Below, in pieces: positions 22,833 to 32,480 of a stretch of 64,000 nucleotides of DNA. How positions within the stretch are numbered: the first letter of the stretch is position 1; every line of letters begins with the position of its first letter. Where the stretch lies: NCBI GenBank assembly GCA_036785325.1, contig JAXIVH010000136.1, forward strand, positions 328,501-392,500, read 5' to 3'. The stretch is from Urophycis tenuis (Eukaryota > Chordata > Actinopteri > Gadiformes > Phycidae). Position numbers and translations under genes: made by a program. The notes under the pieces are model-generated. The model saw only the letters and a list, made by a program, of their open reading frames with translations, did not search any database and was not told the DNA's origin.

Positions 22833-23185
22833 AATATTGTGCTCTCTTTCTTTTTCCTTTTTATTTTCGTTTATGCTTGAGTACAGTGCCCCCTACTGTC
22901 GTATTTGATATGCTCGCTCAGTGTTCTTGGGCTCCAATGCGAGAATGTTTCTGTCCTGTTTGGATATGAAGGATAGACTATGGACAAATATGAGTGGAAT
23001 ATCTTTGAACCCTGGACCTACCTCTTGAAAGCTACCTTTTGTTAATATCCCTCCCTACGTATTAATATAAAACTGTATGTATAATTCTCCATCTGTGCTC
23101 TTTCCTTTCTTTTTTTCTTTGTATGTACTTGTGAAAAATTGAAAATGATTGTCTTTATAAAAATAAGGTTTAAAAAAAAAAAAAA
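22833..23185 (+). mobile_element. 3' UTR and poly-A of the nested L1
   Basis: Pyrimidine-rich sequence resumes after the DIRS and ends TAAAAATAAGGTTT followed by 13 A. It is followed directly by the second copy of the 15-bp target duplication. Confidence 0.8.
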
Positions 23186-23253
23186 GAACATACTGAAAAA
23201 AAAAAAAATCTTCAAAAAAGACTTTTGGGGTATCTGAGAATTATTCTCTACCA
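23186..23253 (-). repeat. Dispersed repeat X, left copy, second part
   Basis: After the target duplication, GGGGTATCTGAGAATT and CTCTACCAAATGATGTTG match the reverse complement of 27269-27330. About 370 bp present in the right copy (27335-27700) is missing here. Confidence 0.8.
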
Positions 23254-23487
23254 AATGATGTTGTTTATTTGAAAAAAAAAATCGTCTTACCTCCCCGTTA
23301 ATGTAAAATTCAAAAGGTGTTAAAAAATTCCAAAATATTTCATTCACAATGGTATTATGAGACAGATTTCAGCTTACACTTGCTTCTCTCAGCCCCAAGG
23401 CTTGCGTGATGTGCTTTTGTCTTTACGTTTCGTATCGGTTGTGAAACTTTACATGACTTTGCAAGCTATGTAACTTGCCATTCAGAA

Positions 23488-23643
23488 TGTTTTGTTGGGG
23501 CTTGGCAGAAACACCTGCTTGCCCTTTGTGTCAGAGGAGAGGATCACTGGAGTACATCCTAAGCTGTTGCCCGAAAGCCCTGGGCGAGGGGCGCTATCGT
23601 TGGCGCCACGAACAGGTGCTGAAGGTGATAGCAGATACATATG
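23488..23643 (+). pseudogene. LINE C-terminal zinc-finger fragment
   Basis: Encodes CWGLAETPACPLCQRRGSL, then ILSCCPKALGEGRYRWRHEQ. This C-x2-C...C style tail follows the reverse transcriptase in several fish non-LTR elements. It is cut off at both ends. It could belong to the same kind of element as 6738-7970. Confidence 0.6.
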
Positions 23644-23654
23644 TACAATACAAT

Positions 23655-24028
23655 ACAATGTTTTTTTAAAGGATGACGACTTCTTTTCGTTGTCGGAGGG
23701 GGAGGAGGCCTCCGCTCCCCAGCCTGCTCCCTGAGCTGCGGAGTACAGGTAGGAGATCAGACCTGTTTTTGGCATGAACCCAAAAACAGGTCTGATCTGA
23801 CAGCCTGCTCCCCAGCCCGCTCCCCAGCCCGCTCCCCAGCCCGCTCCCCAGCCGGCTCCCCAGCCCGCTCCCCAGCCCGCTCCCCAGCCCGCTCCCCAGC
23901 CGGCTCCCCAGCCCGCTCCCCAGCCCGCTCCCCAGCCTGCTCCCCAGCCCGCACCCCTTCAGCTACCCCCGGCCGAGGAGGGGGACGAGGAGGGATACTT
24001 TTCAGATGACGAGGAGGAGGGGGAAGAT
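23655..24028 (+). pseudogene. Proline-rich, acidic C-terminal tail with 12-bp minisatellite
   Basis: The frame runs DDDFFSLSEGEEASAPQPAP, is broken by a palindromic insert (about 23731-23799), then continues as QPAP repeats encoded by a 12-bp unit. It ends EEGYFSDDEEEGED and a stop. Every fourth repeat carries CCGGCT instead of CCCGCT, a 48-bp higher-order unit. AATAAA-like signals follow near 24085. It is probably the end of a transposon or retroelement protein; not identified. Confidence 0.5.
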
Positions 24029-24239
24029 TGAGGCTTGTTTTTTTGTTTGCTTGTATATAGTTGTATATAGTCTGAGTGTGTTTAAATAAAAAAATAAATA
24101 AAAAATCTTTGTCCAGTCATTTTTAATACATACACACCTACTTTTGGGTATCGCACACAACTTTCCCTGATTTTTTGTGAATATTTTGTATCAATTCAGT
24201 TCGGCCTACTGTCGAGTGCGTTTGGGCCCGCCGATCGGG

Positions 24240-24340
24240 ACAGGAACGTCGTAGAGACTTGCCGCAAGCGTCCACTGACTACAACAGGAAAGCCCTGCAG
24301 CGTATAGTGAACTCAGCTGGGAAGATCATTAAGGCACACT
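24240..24340 (+). pseudogene. Short LINE RT C-terminal fragment
   Basis: The plus frame reads STDYNRKALQRIVNSAGKII, resembling the ALQRVVRTAEKII segment common in L2/Rex-type LINEs. It is cut off on the right by a CT microsatellite. Confidence 0.5.
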
Positions 24341-24460
24341 CTCTCTCTCTCTCTATCTCACACACACACACACAGACACAAACACCCTCTCCCCTTCTCT
24401 CTCCCCTTCATGCACACACACACACACACTCTCTCTCTCTCTCTCTCTCCCTCTCTAGAG
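24340..24460. repeat. CT/CA microsatellite
   Basis: Runs of CTCTCT and CACACA. It is followed by a 60-bp segment (about 24457-24516, GTAACCTGAGAAAACTTCG...) repeated almost exactly at 26006-26066 after another CT microsatellite. Confidence 0.9.
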
Positions 24461-24814
24461 TAACCTGAGAAAACTTCGCCTGGAAAAAGCCTTGTAGTTC
24501 GGTCTCTGAAAGACGTCAGAGAAAAGTTTTACCACGGGTTCGTGCATGCCCGCCCACTCTACCAAAATCCCATGGCACAAGACCCTAGCCCAAAAAGCTT
24601 GGCCATGGGGGGAGAAAAAGTGATATTCCAACTTTCAATGCTTTAACATTGGGTTCATGCCAAAAACAGGTCTGATCTCCTACCTGTACTCCGCAGCTCA
24701 GGAGACGAGACGTGGGAAACTTCTGTGGATCTACCGGCTGGTCGAAGGATGATGTGCATGCTCGGATCTATGACTCTGACTCACGTGGACTACTAGCCTT
24801 TTAAAACAGAAGGA

Positions 24815-24952
24815 ATGCATATGTTCTTTGGGAAACTTATTGTGTTGTTGTCGCTGGTAGCACTGACACAAGGCCTGAGATGCTCCGTGGCCTCTGAAGC
24901 ATGTCTGAATGATGGGAGGTGTGAGACGTCCCCGGACGGCGATGGGGACTGC
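24815..24952 (+). pseudogene. Notch-like signal peptide and first EGF start, truncated
   Basis: The ATG at 24815 opens MHMFFGKLIVLLSLVALTQG, a clear signal peptide. It is followed by LRCSVASEACLNDGRCETS, the pattern of the first EGF repeat of vertebrate Notch receptors. Similarity stops after GDGDC at about 24952, where LINE-like sequence begins. Signal peptide and EGF are normally on separate exons in Notch, so their contiguity here suggests a processed copy. Identity as Notch is from pattern memory only; another EGF protein is possible. Confidence 0.45.
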
Positions 24953-24959
24953 AACTGGG

Positions 24960-25661
24960 CCTGGAGAGTCTCAGTACGGCATCAAACCAAACGCATCGAG
25001 CCAACATGCTATCTACGAAGCTCTGCTAAACAAAGGCCAAGCTACCCTGTCAAATCATACAGGTATCCGAAGGGCAGTAAAATCAAGACGGTCCTACCAG
25101 GATATCCTTCTGCTGTTGACAATCCTCCTCGTCTGGAGATGTCGAGCCTAACCCTGGGCCGTACGGATCCATAGACGCGCATGGCGGTCGCCTGGCACCT
25201 GCCTTGGACTACCGGCGGGACAACAACAGCAATCGGAGTCTGAACGTAGGAGGAGGCCGAAGATCAGGTGGGTGCTCGTGGATGGCATCGATGGACATCA
25301 TGCTAAAGTCTTCCCTGGATGCGCTAATTCCATGTGTAACCTCCGGTTTTGATTCTACATCACAAGGAGCGACACAAGAGGAACACTCCGGAACTTTGGC
25401 GCACGCCAGCGGTGAGTTTCCATCACTCATGCCACCTACGCTGGGGATCGCTACACCGGTAAAGCAGCCTGCTAGTTCAGCTCATTTCTGTTTTACAGCA
25501 GATCTCATCATAACTGTGACAGCCGGTGTAGAGCCGGGGGGGCGAGCTCTTCTCGTCCCGACACACCTTCACAGGAAACTTCTGCAGTCGCCGTATCAGT
25601 CCCTTCATCAGGCCAAACTGGACCAGTCTCCTCTCATCCACTCTCTGAAGCTGCTGTGAGT
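24960..25661 (+). pseudogene. LINE 5' ORF fragment with exact 2A motif
   Basis: One frame reads SQYGIKPNASSQ through HTGIRRAVKSRRSYQDILLLLTILLVW to about 25134. A one-base shift then gives SGDVEPNPGP (25132-25161), continuous with the ORF to 25659. D-V-E-x-N-P-G-P is the 2A consensus, which causes ribosomal skipping before the final Pro. A hydrophobic Leu-rich stretch before a 2A is a known feature at the start of some APE-type LINE ORFs. The downstream frame has no recognised domain. The frameshift means 2A is not translated with its upstream partner here. Confidence 0.6.
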
Positions 25662-25868
25662 ATCGAGAGCCCAGGTCCCGAACGGTGGTCTCTGAGGCTG
25701 GCCTGCTTCTGACCTTGCTTTGTGACATATCTCAGGCATTCCTCCTGAATGGACTTGTTGTCAATAAGGCTCTGGACTGTGGGTGTTGTGCAGTACACAT
25801 TGGAGTACTGAAATATTGACACCATGGTGACCACGCCATAGTACAGTACACTGATACGTCCCATCATA
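25662..25868. other. Non-coding stretch between the LINE fragment and the CT microsatellite
   Basis: No convincing gene. Its right edge carries AACAAGTAAGGTGCAAATC at about 25877, a segment that recurs in the minisatellite at 53.7-54.3 kb. Confidence 0.4.
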
Positions 25869-25899
25869 GCAATGAACAAGTAAGGTGCAAATCACCAAA

Positions 25900-25922
25900 C
25901 ACACACACACACTCTCTCTCTT

Positions 25923-26005
<83 letters not shown>
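25900..26005. repeat. CA/CT microsatellite
   Basis: About 100 bp of CACACA then CTCTCT with a few T insertions. It is followed by the 60-bp direct repeat shared with 24457-24516. Confidence 0.95.
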
Positions 26006-26065
26006 GGGTAACCTGAGAAAACTTCGTCTGGAAAAAGCCTTGTAGTTCGGTCTATGAAAGACGTC

Positions 26066-27297
26066 CGGCCAACAATTAAATCGAACGCAACTGGACTAAG
26101 ATTTGTCTGTGAAGAAAGTTAAAAAAAAAAGGATTTTTCTTTGCAGCTAGCCAAGTAATATCGGGCTTTAGGCTAGCTGTCACCGCTAGCTAGCGCCTCC
26201 GTCGGTCCCACCGTCCGCTCAGAACGACGGGACGGCAACACGGGACCATCGGCACCGCTGAAGCGAACACATCGAAATAATTAAACATTTTTGTAGACTG
26301 TGTAAAAGCCTCCAGAGGCACCGACATGACTTCCATTATCAAAGAGATAGTCAGCAGGAACAAAAGGCGTTATCAAGAAGATGGCTTTGACTTGGACCTG
26401 ACCTACATATACCACAACATCATCGCCATGGGGTTCCCCGCTGAGAAGCTCGAGGGCGTCTACCGCAACAACATAGACGACGTTGTACGGTTCCTGGACT
26501 CAAAACACAAGAATCACTACAAGATTTATAATTTCTGCGTCGAGCAACAGTACAACACCACGAAGTTCAACTGCCGGGTGGCCCAGTACCTGTTTGAGGA
26601 CCACAACCCACTGCAGCTGGAGCTCATCAAGCCCTTCTGCGAGGACCTGGACCAGTGGCTGAGCGAGGATGACAATCACGTGGCGGCCATCCACTGCAAG
26701 GCCGGCAAGGGCAGGACCGGCGTCATGATCTGTGCCTACCTGCTGCACCGGCGCAAGTTCCTCAAGGCCCAGGAGGCCCTGGACTTCTACGGGGAGGTCC
26801 GCACCAGGGACAAAAAGGGAGTGACCATCCCGAGCCAGCGGAGATACGTCTACTACTACAGCCACCTCCTGCGCAACAACCTGGACTACAAGCCAGTGGC
26901 GCCGTTGTTCCACAAGATGGTGTTCGAGACGGTGCCCATGTTCACCGGAGGAACATGCAATCCTCAATTTGTGGTGTATCAGGTGAAGGTGAAGATCCAC
27001 ACATCAAACCCGACCCACACACTTCCTGTCTGCGGGGACATCAAGGTGGAGTTCTTCCACAAGCAGAACAAAATGATGAAGAAGGATAAGATGTTCCACT
27101 TCTGGGTCAACACCTTCTTCATCCCCGGGCCCGAGGAGCACGTGGAAAGGCTGGAAAACGGCAGCGCCGGGACAGAGCGGGACCCAGTGGACGGCATCCT
27201 CCAGAACCAGGGGACGGGCGGCGGCGGCGGCGTTCCAGACAGCGACCGGGACTTCCTGGTGCTTTTGGCAACATTATTTGGTAGAGCACAATTCTAA
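26066..27297 (+). CDS. pten-like: PTEN retrocopy, intronless, open frame, truncated C terminus
   Basis: The ATG at 26326 opens a 323-codon frame. It matches vertebrate PTEN from MTSIIKEIVSRNKRRYQEDG to the C2 segment ending FLVL at 27264, with no introns where the host gene has several. The phosphatase P-loop HCKAGKGRTG is intact at residues 123-132, so Cys124 and Arg130 keep their human numbering. Differences include PLQLE for PPQLE and a loss of about 14 residues between KVKI and LPVCGDIK. The last codons come from repeat X (27269 on), which removes the C-terminal part of the C2 domain, the tail and the PDZ motif. The 260 bp upstream looks like retained 5' UTR. PTEN dephosphorylates PIP3; activity of this truncated form is doubtful. 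Confidence 0.88.
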
Positions 27298-28172
27298 GAT
27301 ACCCCAGAAGTCTTTTTTTCACTAAAAGCCTTTAAGGTGCAGTGCCAATTGTACACTTTGTGTGTGGAGTTAAGTCATTACACTTTAAAGCAACCATTTC
27401 AAGGCCACGTTGTAATTCCACAACATTGGGAAGATTCCAAATGCCCTGTCTGTTGTTCTAACCCCAATGCTGATAACTTTGGACATTTTCCTTTCAATAG
27501 ACTTTAAAGCACCCATTTCGAGGCCAAGTTGTAATTCCACAACATTGGGAAGATTCCAAATTCTCTGTCTGTTGTTCTAACCCCAATGCTGATGACTTTG
27601 GACACTGTTTTCCTTTCAACATACAATCTTATCAATTAAAAACTGAAAATATCAAGACACTTTCCATCTGTTTACACACACTTTTTGTTTTTCTTTACAT
27701 TGTTCTTTGTGTATGTTATCACATGTATGCTCAATATCAATTTCAAATTTATTTCAGATTTAGTGGTGCTGTTTTCACACAACTGTTGTGGAGTAACAGT
27801 AACACAGCCAACCCTTGGGGTGGAAATTCCAGGTGCAACTCCTGGCAAGAGTGTCATCCGATTCAGCCCAAAAAATCTACCTAACCTAACCAAACCCAAT
27901 ATCAAGTGTCTATTCCCAATACCATGTCTACATTCTGAATACCAAGTCTCAACCCTAATCATCCCAAATACCAAGTCTCAACCCTAATCATCCCAAATAC
28001 CAAGTCTCAATTCCAAATACCAAGTCTCAACCCTAGTCATCCCAAATACCAAGTCTCAACCCTAGTCATCCCAAATACCAAATACCAAGTCTCCATTCCA
28101 AATACCAAGTCTACCAGTAGAGATTCCAGATATAAATTCTTGGACCACAGTTTTGGAAACCCTAATCCAAAA
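27269..28172 (+). repeat. Dispersed repeat X, right copy
   Basis: Full-length copy of the repeat found inverted at 10757-11110 plus 23186-23253. It contains a 115-bp tandem duplication (27385-27605, with ACAACATTGGGAAGATTCC twice). A run of diverged ATACCAAGTCTCAACCCTA units lies at about 27940-28110. No coding potential was recognised, and the class is unknown. Confidence 0.85.
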
Positions 28173-28450
28173 ATCAAGTCTCAATTCCAACTACCTATTC
28201 TCTATATTCTCTAATTCAACTACCTATTACCTATTCCAGATATCAAGTCTGCATTCCAAATACCAAGTCTCAGTCAGGGGTGTGTCTGGGCCAATCAGAA
28301 TTGAGTTTGGTGCAGGTTCCAAAAAAAGTGTCTGAATTCCTGAAATGGTGTCTGGGGGCGTGGTTTAGGGGTCATGTGGTGTGTCTGGGCCAATCAGAAT
28401 TGAGTTTGGACCAAGTTCCAAGAAAGCTGTCTGAATTCCATTAAGTAGTA
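28173..28450. repeat. Flank with 98-bp tandem duplication
   Basis: The segment GGCCAATCAGAATTGAG with its surroundings occurs at about 28290 and 28389. No gene. The TA at 28449-28450 is the left target dinucleotide of the ISL2EU element. Confidence 0.7.
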
Positions 28451-29876
28451 TTGGGTCTTTGCACGATTAGAACGTTCGGGATTTCCGGGTTTTTTGGTGA
28501 GCTCAACCGTTTCCGCTGTTCTTCCGGTGTAGTGTTTGTTGTTGTAGCCTGGTTAGCATCGTGGTATTGACATGAGTCTTTTTACTGTGAAGGGAAGGCG
28601 GTTGACATTTCAACGCCAAATGAAAAAGTCGTCATTACACTGTTGTGTACCACACTGTACACATTCTTCTAAGTTTAACTCTCAGCTGAGTTTCCACCGT
28701 TTTCCTGCGGATCCTAAGGTAAAATCAGTAAAGTGGCTGGTGAAGATCCGGCGGGACAACTTCGCTCCCACGGTGGGGACTCGAGTTTGCTGCAGGCATT
28801 TCCTCCCTGAGGACTTTCTGACGACTGAGGGGCCAGCACGTTTGAAGAAAGGTGTTGTTCCTCGCTTGTTTAAGTGGAATAATTTCACGTTGCCAGCTCC
28901 CAGCATTAATGTCTGGCAGCGATGCCCGAGACCACCATCCCCTGATCTTGAAGTGCTGCCGCCGCCGCCGCTGCCACCACCGCCAGATCATACTTATAGT
29001 ATGTCAACGACAACGTCGCTGGTCGATTTTGAGCTTGTCAGCGAAAATGAAGCCCTGAGGAAGAAGGTCCAAGAGCTCCAACACCACCTGGAAACCCTGC
29101 AACTGCAGTCTCGTTTTGGACTTCAACACCTCATTGGATCAGATGAGGATATCCGGTTTTACACCAGGTAGGTTTATGATACATCTCTCTTCTCTATCTG
29201 TGTGTGTGTGTGTTTGTTACCGGCCCTCTCGAAGCAACACACTAGCATGCCTTATCCACATCTGGCAGTCATCCAGCATAGTTGCTACAAACATACAGAT
29301 CATAACAAAAACAGTCATCCCAGCTCCATAATCGTATTATAAGCCCTATGCATTTATTTATTATTTAGTTAGTTTAATCTGGTTAGTCCTGATGTGTGTA
29401 ATCTGTCCAAGGATTGAACCAGTAATGTCACCAGTAATTGCGTCATATAAGCACTTTCAGGTCTTTTGGCAATTGGTGGAGCCTGCTGCTAAAACGAAGA
29501 TGGTTCGGATCACCTCTGCTAATGCCTCTGGTAGCAGTGAACCAGCTCAACCTAGAGCTACGAAGCTTGCACCTGTGGATGAGCTGTTGCTCTTTCTGAT
29601 GCACCTCTCTGTAGGTCTGCCTCTGAGGGACCTCGCTAACCGCTTCAGGATTCATCCCTCCACAGCCAGCAGAATAATAACAACATGGACACACTTCCTG
29701 TATTATCTGCTGGGTTCCATTCGTCTGTGGATTCCACCAGAAGCAGTGAAAGCTCATCTACCACCGGAGTTTGCCTTGTTTCCTGATACACAAGTGGTGC
29801 TTGACTGCACAGAGATTTACTGTCAGACACCCTCCTCTCTTCTTCTGCAGAGTGAAGTCTACTCGACATACAAATC

Positions 29877-31781
29877 CAGGATGCGTCTTACAGGGAGTGG
29901 CTGATTGTTGTGCCATTTTGTGAATGCCAGGTCTGGATTGGTGGTGCTGTTCCATCGTGCAGAAAAGAATGTACGTGGCTCCTTTGGGTCGTAGAGGAGT
30001 ATAGCATCTACAATCGAGGCCCAGTCTACCAGGACGTCACCATCGGCGTTGGAGCTGCTGTAACCCCAGTCTGTATGGTGGCTATTGAAGTCACCAGCAT
30101 ACACGGCAGGGGCTGGGACATCCGGCAGAGACGATGGGATCAGAATCAGAATCAGAACAATTTATTGCCATTTTTGCTAACAAAATAGGAATTTGACTCA
30201 GCGTTCCAATGTGTGCATCAACGAATACAGTGCAGCAGGACAGGACAGTGCAAACAGGACAGTAACAGGACAATTTGAGAGAACATGGTGATGGGTGATG
30301 AGGTATAGGATACAGAGAATACAGAGTAAAGTGCAAGTGCATAATTGAGTCCAGTGTGATTACTAGTCCTGGACCAGTATCACAGGGAGGAGGGAAGGGG
30401 GGGGGGGGGGGGGGTTGGTAGCCAGACTCGTTTACCAGCCTGACGGCTGAGGGGAAAAAACTAAGTCTGTGACGGGTCCTAGCAGTTCCAGGCAGCCGCA
30501 ACCTTCTCCCAGAAGGAAGCGGGGTGAAGAGGTTGTGACCTGGGTGCGAGGGGTCGGCCATGATCTTTTTTGCCCTTCTCAGAGCCCTGGTGTCATGTAG
30601 GGACTTGAGGGAGGGCAAGGGAACGCCGATCACCTTCTCCGCCGATCGAATCACCCGCTGCAGCCTGGCCTTGTCCTTGACCACCGCAGCAGGGAACCAG
30701 GTGATGATGGAGTGGGTGAGGATGGACTCAATGATGGCGGTGTAGAACTGAGTCATCATCCTCCTCGGCAGCCTAAATTTTTTAAGCTGCCGAAGGAAGA
30801 ACATCCTCGTGTGGGCCTTTTTCAGAAGGGCCGTGATGTTCGGCCCCCACTTCAGTCTGCTGGGTGGTGGTTTGTAGATATTGACGATGGTAGTGTCTTG
30901 TACTTTGGTGGTAATCCATTCTATCTCTGCATCCTCTGGGGATTGTCCGGCAGCTGACCAGGCCATGTCTTTGCGGACAAATGTGGCAATGCCATGGTGT
31001 TTATTGGCAGTGTGGCCGGCCAAGGTGTAACCAGGGACCCTCAGGATGTTCTTATTTTCCTGGTGGGTCTCCTGGAGGGCGATCACTGTCACATTGTTTT
31101 GGCTGGCTATTTGCTCAAGGATGTTGATCTTGGCAATGGTGAGGCCTTCGACGTTGAGCTGGAGGAGCGCTAGCGCTGGGGCTGTGGTCGGTGGACGTTG
31201 TGAAGACATTTGTTTCGCTTGAGAGCATGCAACCTTGCAACTACTCTTTAGCTACTTGCAGGGGAGGCCACGTGGAGGCTGTCTTTTTCTCTTTATCCCA
31301 CCTCCTCCACAAGGTTGTCACGGAGACGCCACAATGCACGCGCCTGAAGTCCCGAAGCCCCTTCGCCACGCAGGCCCAAGAACTGCTTCGCACAACACCA
31401 GCAGACACCTCCAAGGCTTCCTGGGTGAAGGCAAGATGGAGGGACCAGTGGAAGGCAGCAGAACCATCCAGGCTCCACCAATTCATTGAGGATCCTACAG
31501 ATGTGCCTGGCCAGGACCTCCCCCGTAGGGAGTGGATGACCCTCAATCGCCTGAGGACAGGTGTGGGACGTTTCGGTGCAGCGATGCAGAAGTGGGGTCT
31601 CACAGACAGTTCCCACTGCGAGTGTGGAGATCCATCACAGACTGTTGAGCATGTGATGACCAGCTGTCCTGTGTACCGGCCACCGAATGGTGATCGTGGC
31701 CTAAGTGACCTAGACAATGACACACTGGACTGGCTTGCTGCAACGGAGCTAAAGGTCTAAGGACATACGACAGAAGAAGAA
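29877..31781 (+). mobile_element. 5'-inverted LINE insertion in the ISL2EU transposase
   Basis: Flanked by the exact 12-bp duplication GACATACAAATC (29865-29876 and 31782-31793). The 3' half (about 31210-31781, plus) encodes a LINE C terminus with LNRLRTGVGRFGAA and SHCECGDPSQTVEHV, ending in an AGAAGAAGA tail. The 5' half (31209 down to 29877) is inverted and encodes an AP endonuclease on minus: LLQLNVEGLTIAK, ALQETHQEN, VNIYKPPPSRL, YAGDFNSHHTDWGY. Inverted 5' ends are the signature of twin priming. Confidence 0.85.
30137..30866 (-). mobile_element. L2/Rex-type LINE 3' fragment nested in the inverted endonuclease
   Basis: On minus, the frame switches from YKPPPSRL to MFFLRQLKKFRLPRRMM, ARLQRVIRSAEKVIG and HDTRALRRAKKIMADPSHPG, a typical LINE C terminus. 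It ends with a (TTCTGA)n-type tail at 30137-30160. The host endonuclease resumes beyond it with PAVYAGDFNS. It contains a poly-G run at about 30398-30412. Confidence 0.8.
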
Positions 31782-32229
31782 GACATACAAATCGCACACC
31801 ACCTTCAAGGCTATGATTGGTATTGCGCCACATGGTCCAATTACCTTTGTGTCAGCACTGTATTCCGGATCGATGAGCGACAGGGAGATTTTCAAGCAGT
31901 CGGGCATCACCAAACTCCTTACACCAGAGATGGCCATTATGGTGGATAAGGGCTTTCTTGTGGACAATCTCTGCCCTGGGAAAGTGTATCGGCCAGCTTT
32001 TCTGGTCAAGAACACACAGATGACCAAAGAGGATGTCCAGCAGACACAGTCAATTGCCCGTCTGAGAGATGTCGAACGATGCATCAGGAGAGTGAAGGAG
32101 AACAAACTTTTTGAGAAAGTCATCCCTCTGTCAGTGTGTGGGAGCATTGACCAGTTGTTCTCTGTCGCATGCCTCTTGGTCAATTACCAGAATGGACCTC
32201 TGGTGAAGGCATGGGCTGCACAGAAGTGA

Positions 32230-32480
32230 ATGGTTAAGAGTTGTTGTTTTTTTTAATCAGTTTGTTCAACTAAAAATCAGTTCTTAAATGTTCTTTCAAC
32301 TAAAAATCAGTTCTTAAATGTTTAATTGTTCTTTTTTACAAATCTATACATGTCATTGTTCATTTTTAATCAGAGGTAACTTTTGCACACATCTAACGAA
32401 CAGGTGTGTATAATGCTAAACAAAATTACCTTTACAACAATCAAAGTATACGTAGATTCTTTTTTTTGCAAATCTGTAGT
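32230..32480. other. Non-coding, downstream of the ISL2EU transposase
   Basis: AT-rich, with a short duplicated TTCAACTAAAAATCAGTTC (32265 and 32295). No gene. Confidence 0.5.

Larger units (their letters stand above)
11111..23185 (+). mobile_element. L1 LINE, host of a nested DIRS element
   Basis: Flanked by an exact 15-bp duplication GAACATACTGAAAAA (11096-11110 and 23186-23200), with a poly-A end at 23170-23185. ORF1 is at 11225-12274 and ORF2 at 12628-15668. The 3' UTR is at 22833-23185. The body is interrupted by a DIRS element at 15704-22832. Without that insertion the L1 is about 4.9 kb, possibly full length at its 5' end. Confidence 0.9.
23730..24702. repeat. 52-bp inverted repeats with a 19-bp-arm hairpin at the left one
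   Basis: 23730-23781 is the reverse complement of 24651-24702. In addition 23754-23772 and 23780-23798 form a perfect 19-bp hairpin with a 7-nt loop. This may be the remains of an inverted-repeat element; no target duplication was recognised. Confidence 0.7.
28572..32229 (+). pseudogene. ISL2EU transposase: THAP zinc finger plus DDE domain, split by a LINE
   Basis: Exon 1 (28572-29167) encodes a C2CH THAP domain (HCCVPHCTHSSK, FHRFP, CCRHFLPEDF), a Pro-rich linker and a coiled coil (ENEALRKKVQELQHHLETL). Exon 2 starts near 29412 and includes a helix-turn-helix-like LANRFRIHPSTASRI. The DDE_Tnp_4-type start is VVLDCTEIYCQTPSS. The frame is cut after TYKS at 29876 by a LINE. It resumes exactly at 31794 with HTTFKAMIGIAPHG, FVSALYSGSMSDRE and IMVDKGFLVD, and ends at 32229. 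Joining across the 12-bp duplication restores the frame. THAP binds the inverted repeats; the DDE core does the cutting. Confidence 0.85.

Noticed and set aside
11111..23185. Two separate L1 fragments
   Set aside because: The matching 15-bp duplication and poly-A end show one L1 split by a DIRS.
23757..23954. Minus-strand AGER-repeat ORF
   Set aside because: Antisense of the QPAP-coding 12-bp repeat; no start context or homology.
26500..27000. 166-codon antisense ORF opposite the PTEN retrocopy
   Set aside because: Low-complexity shadow of a GC-rich coding strand.
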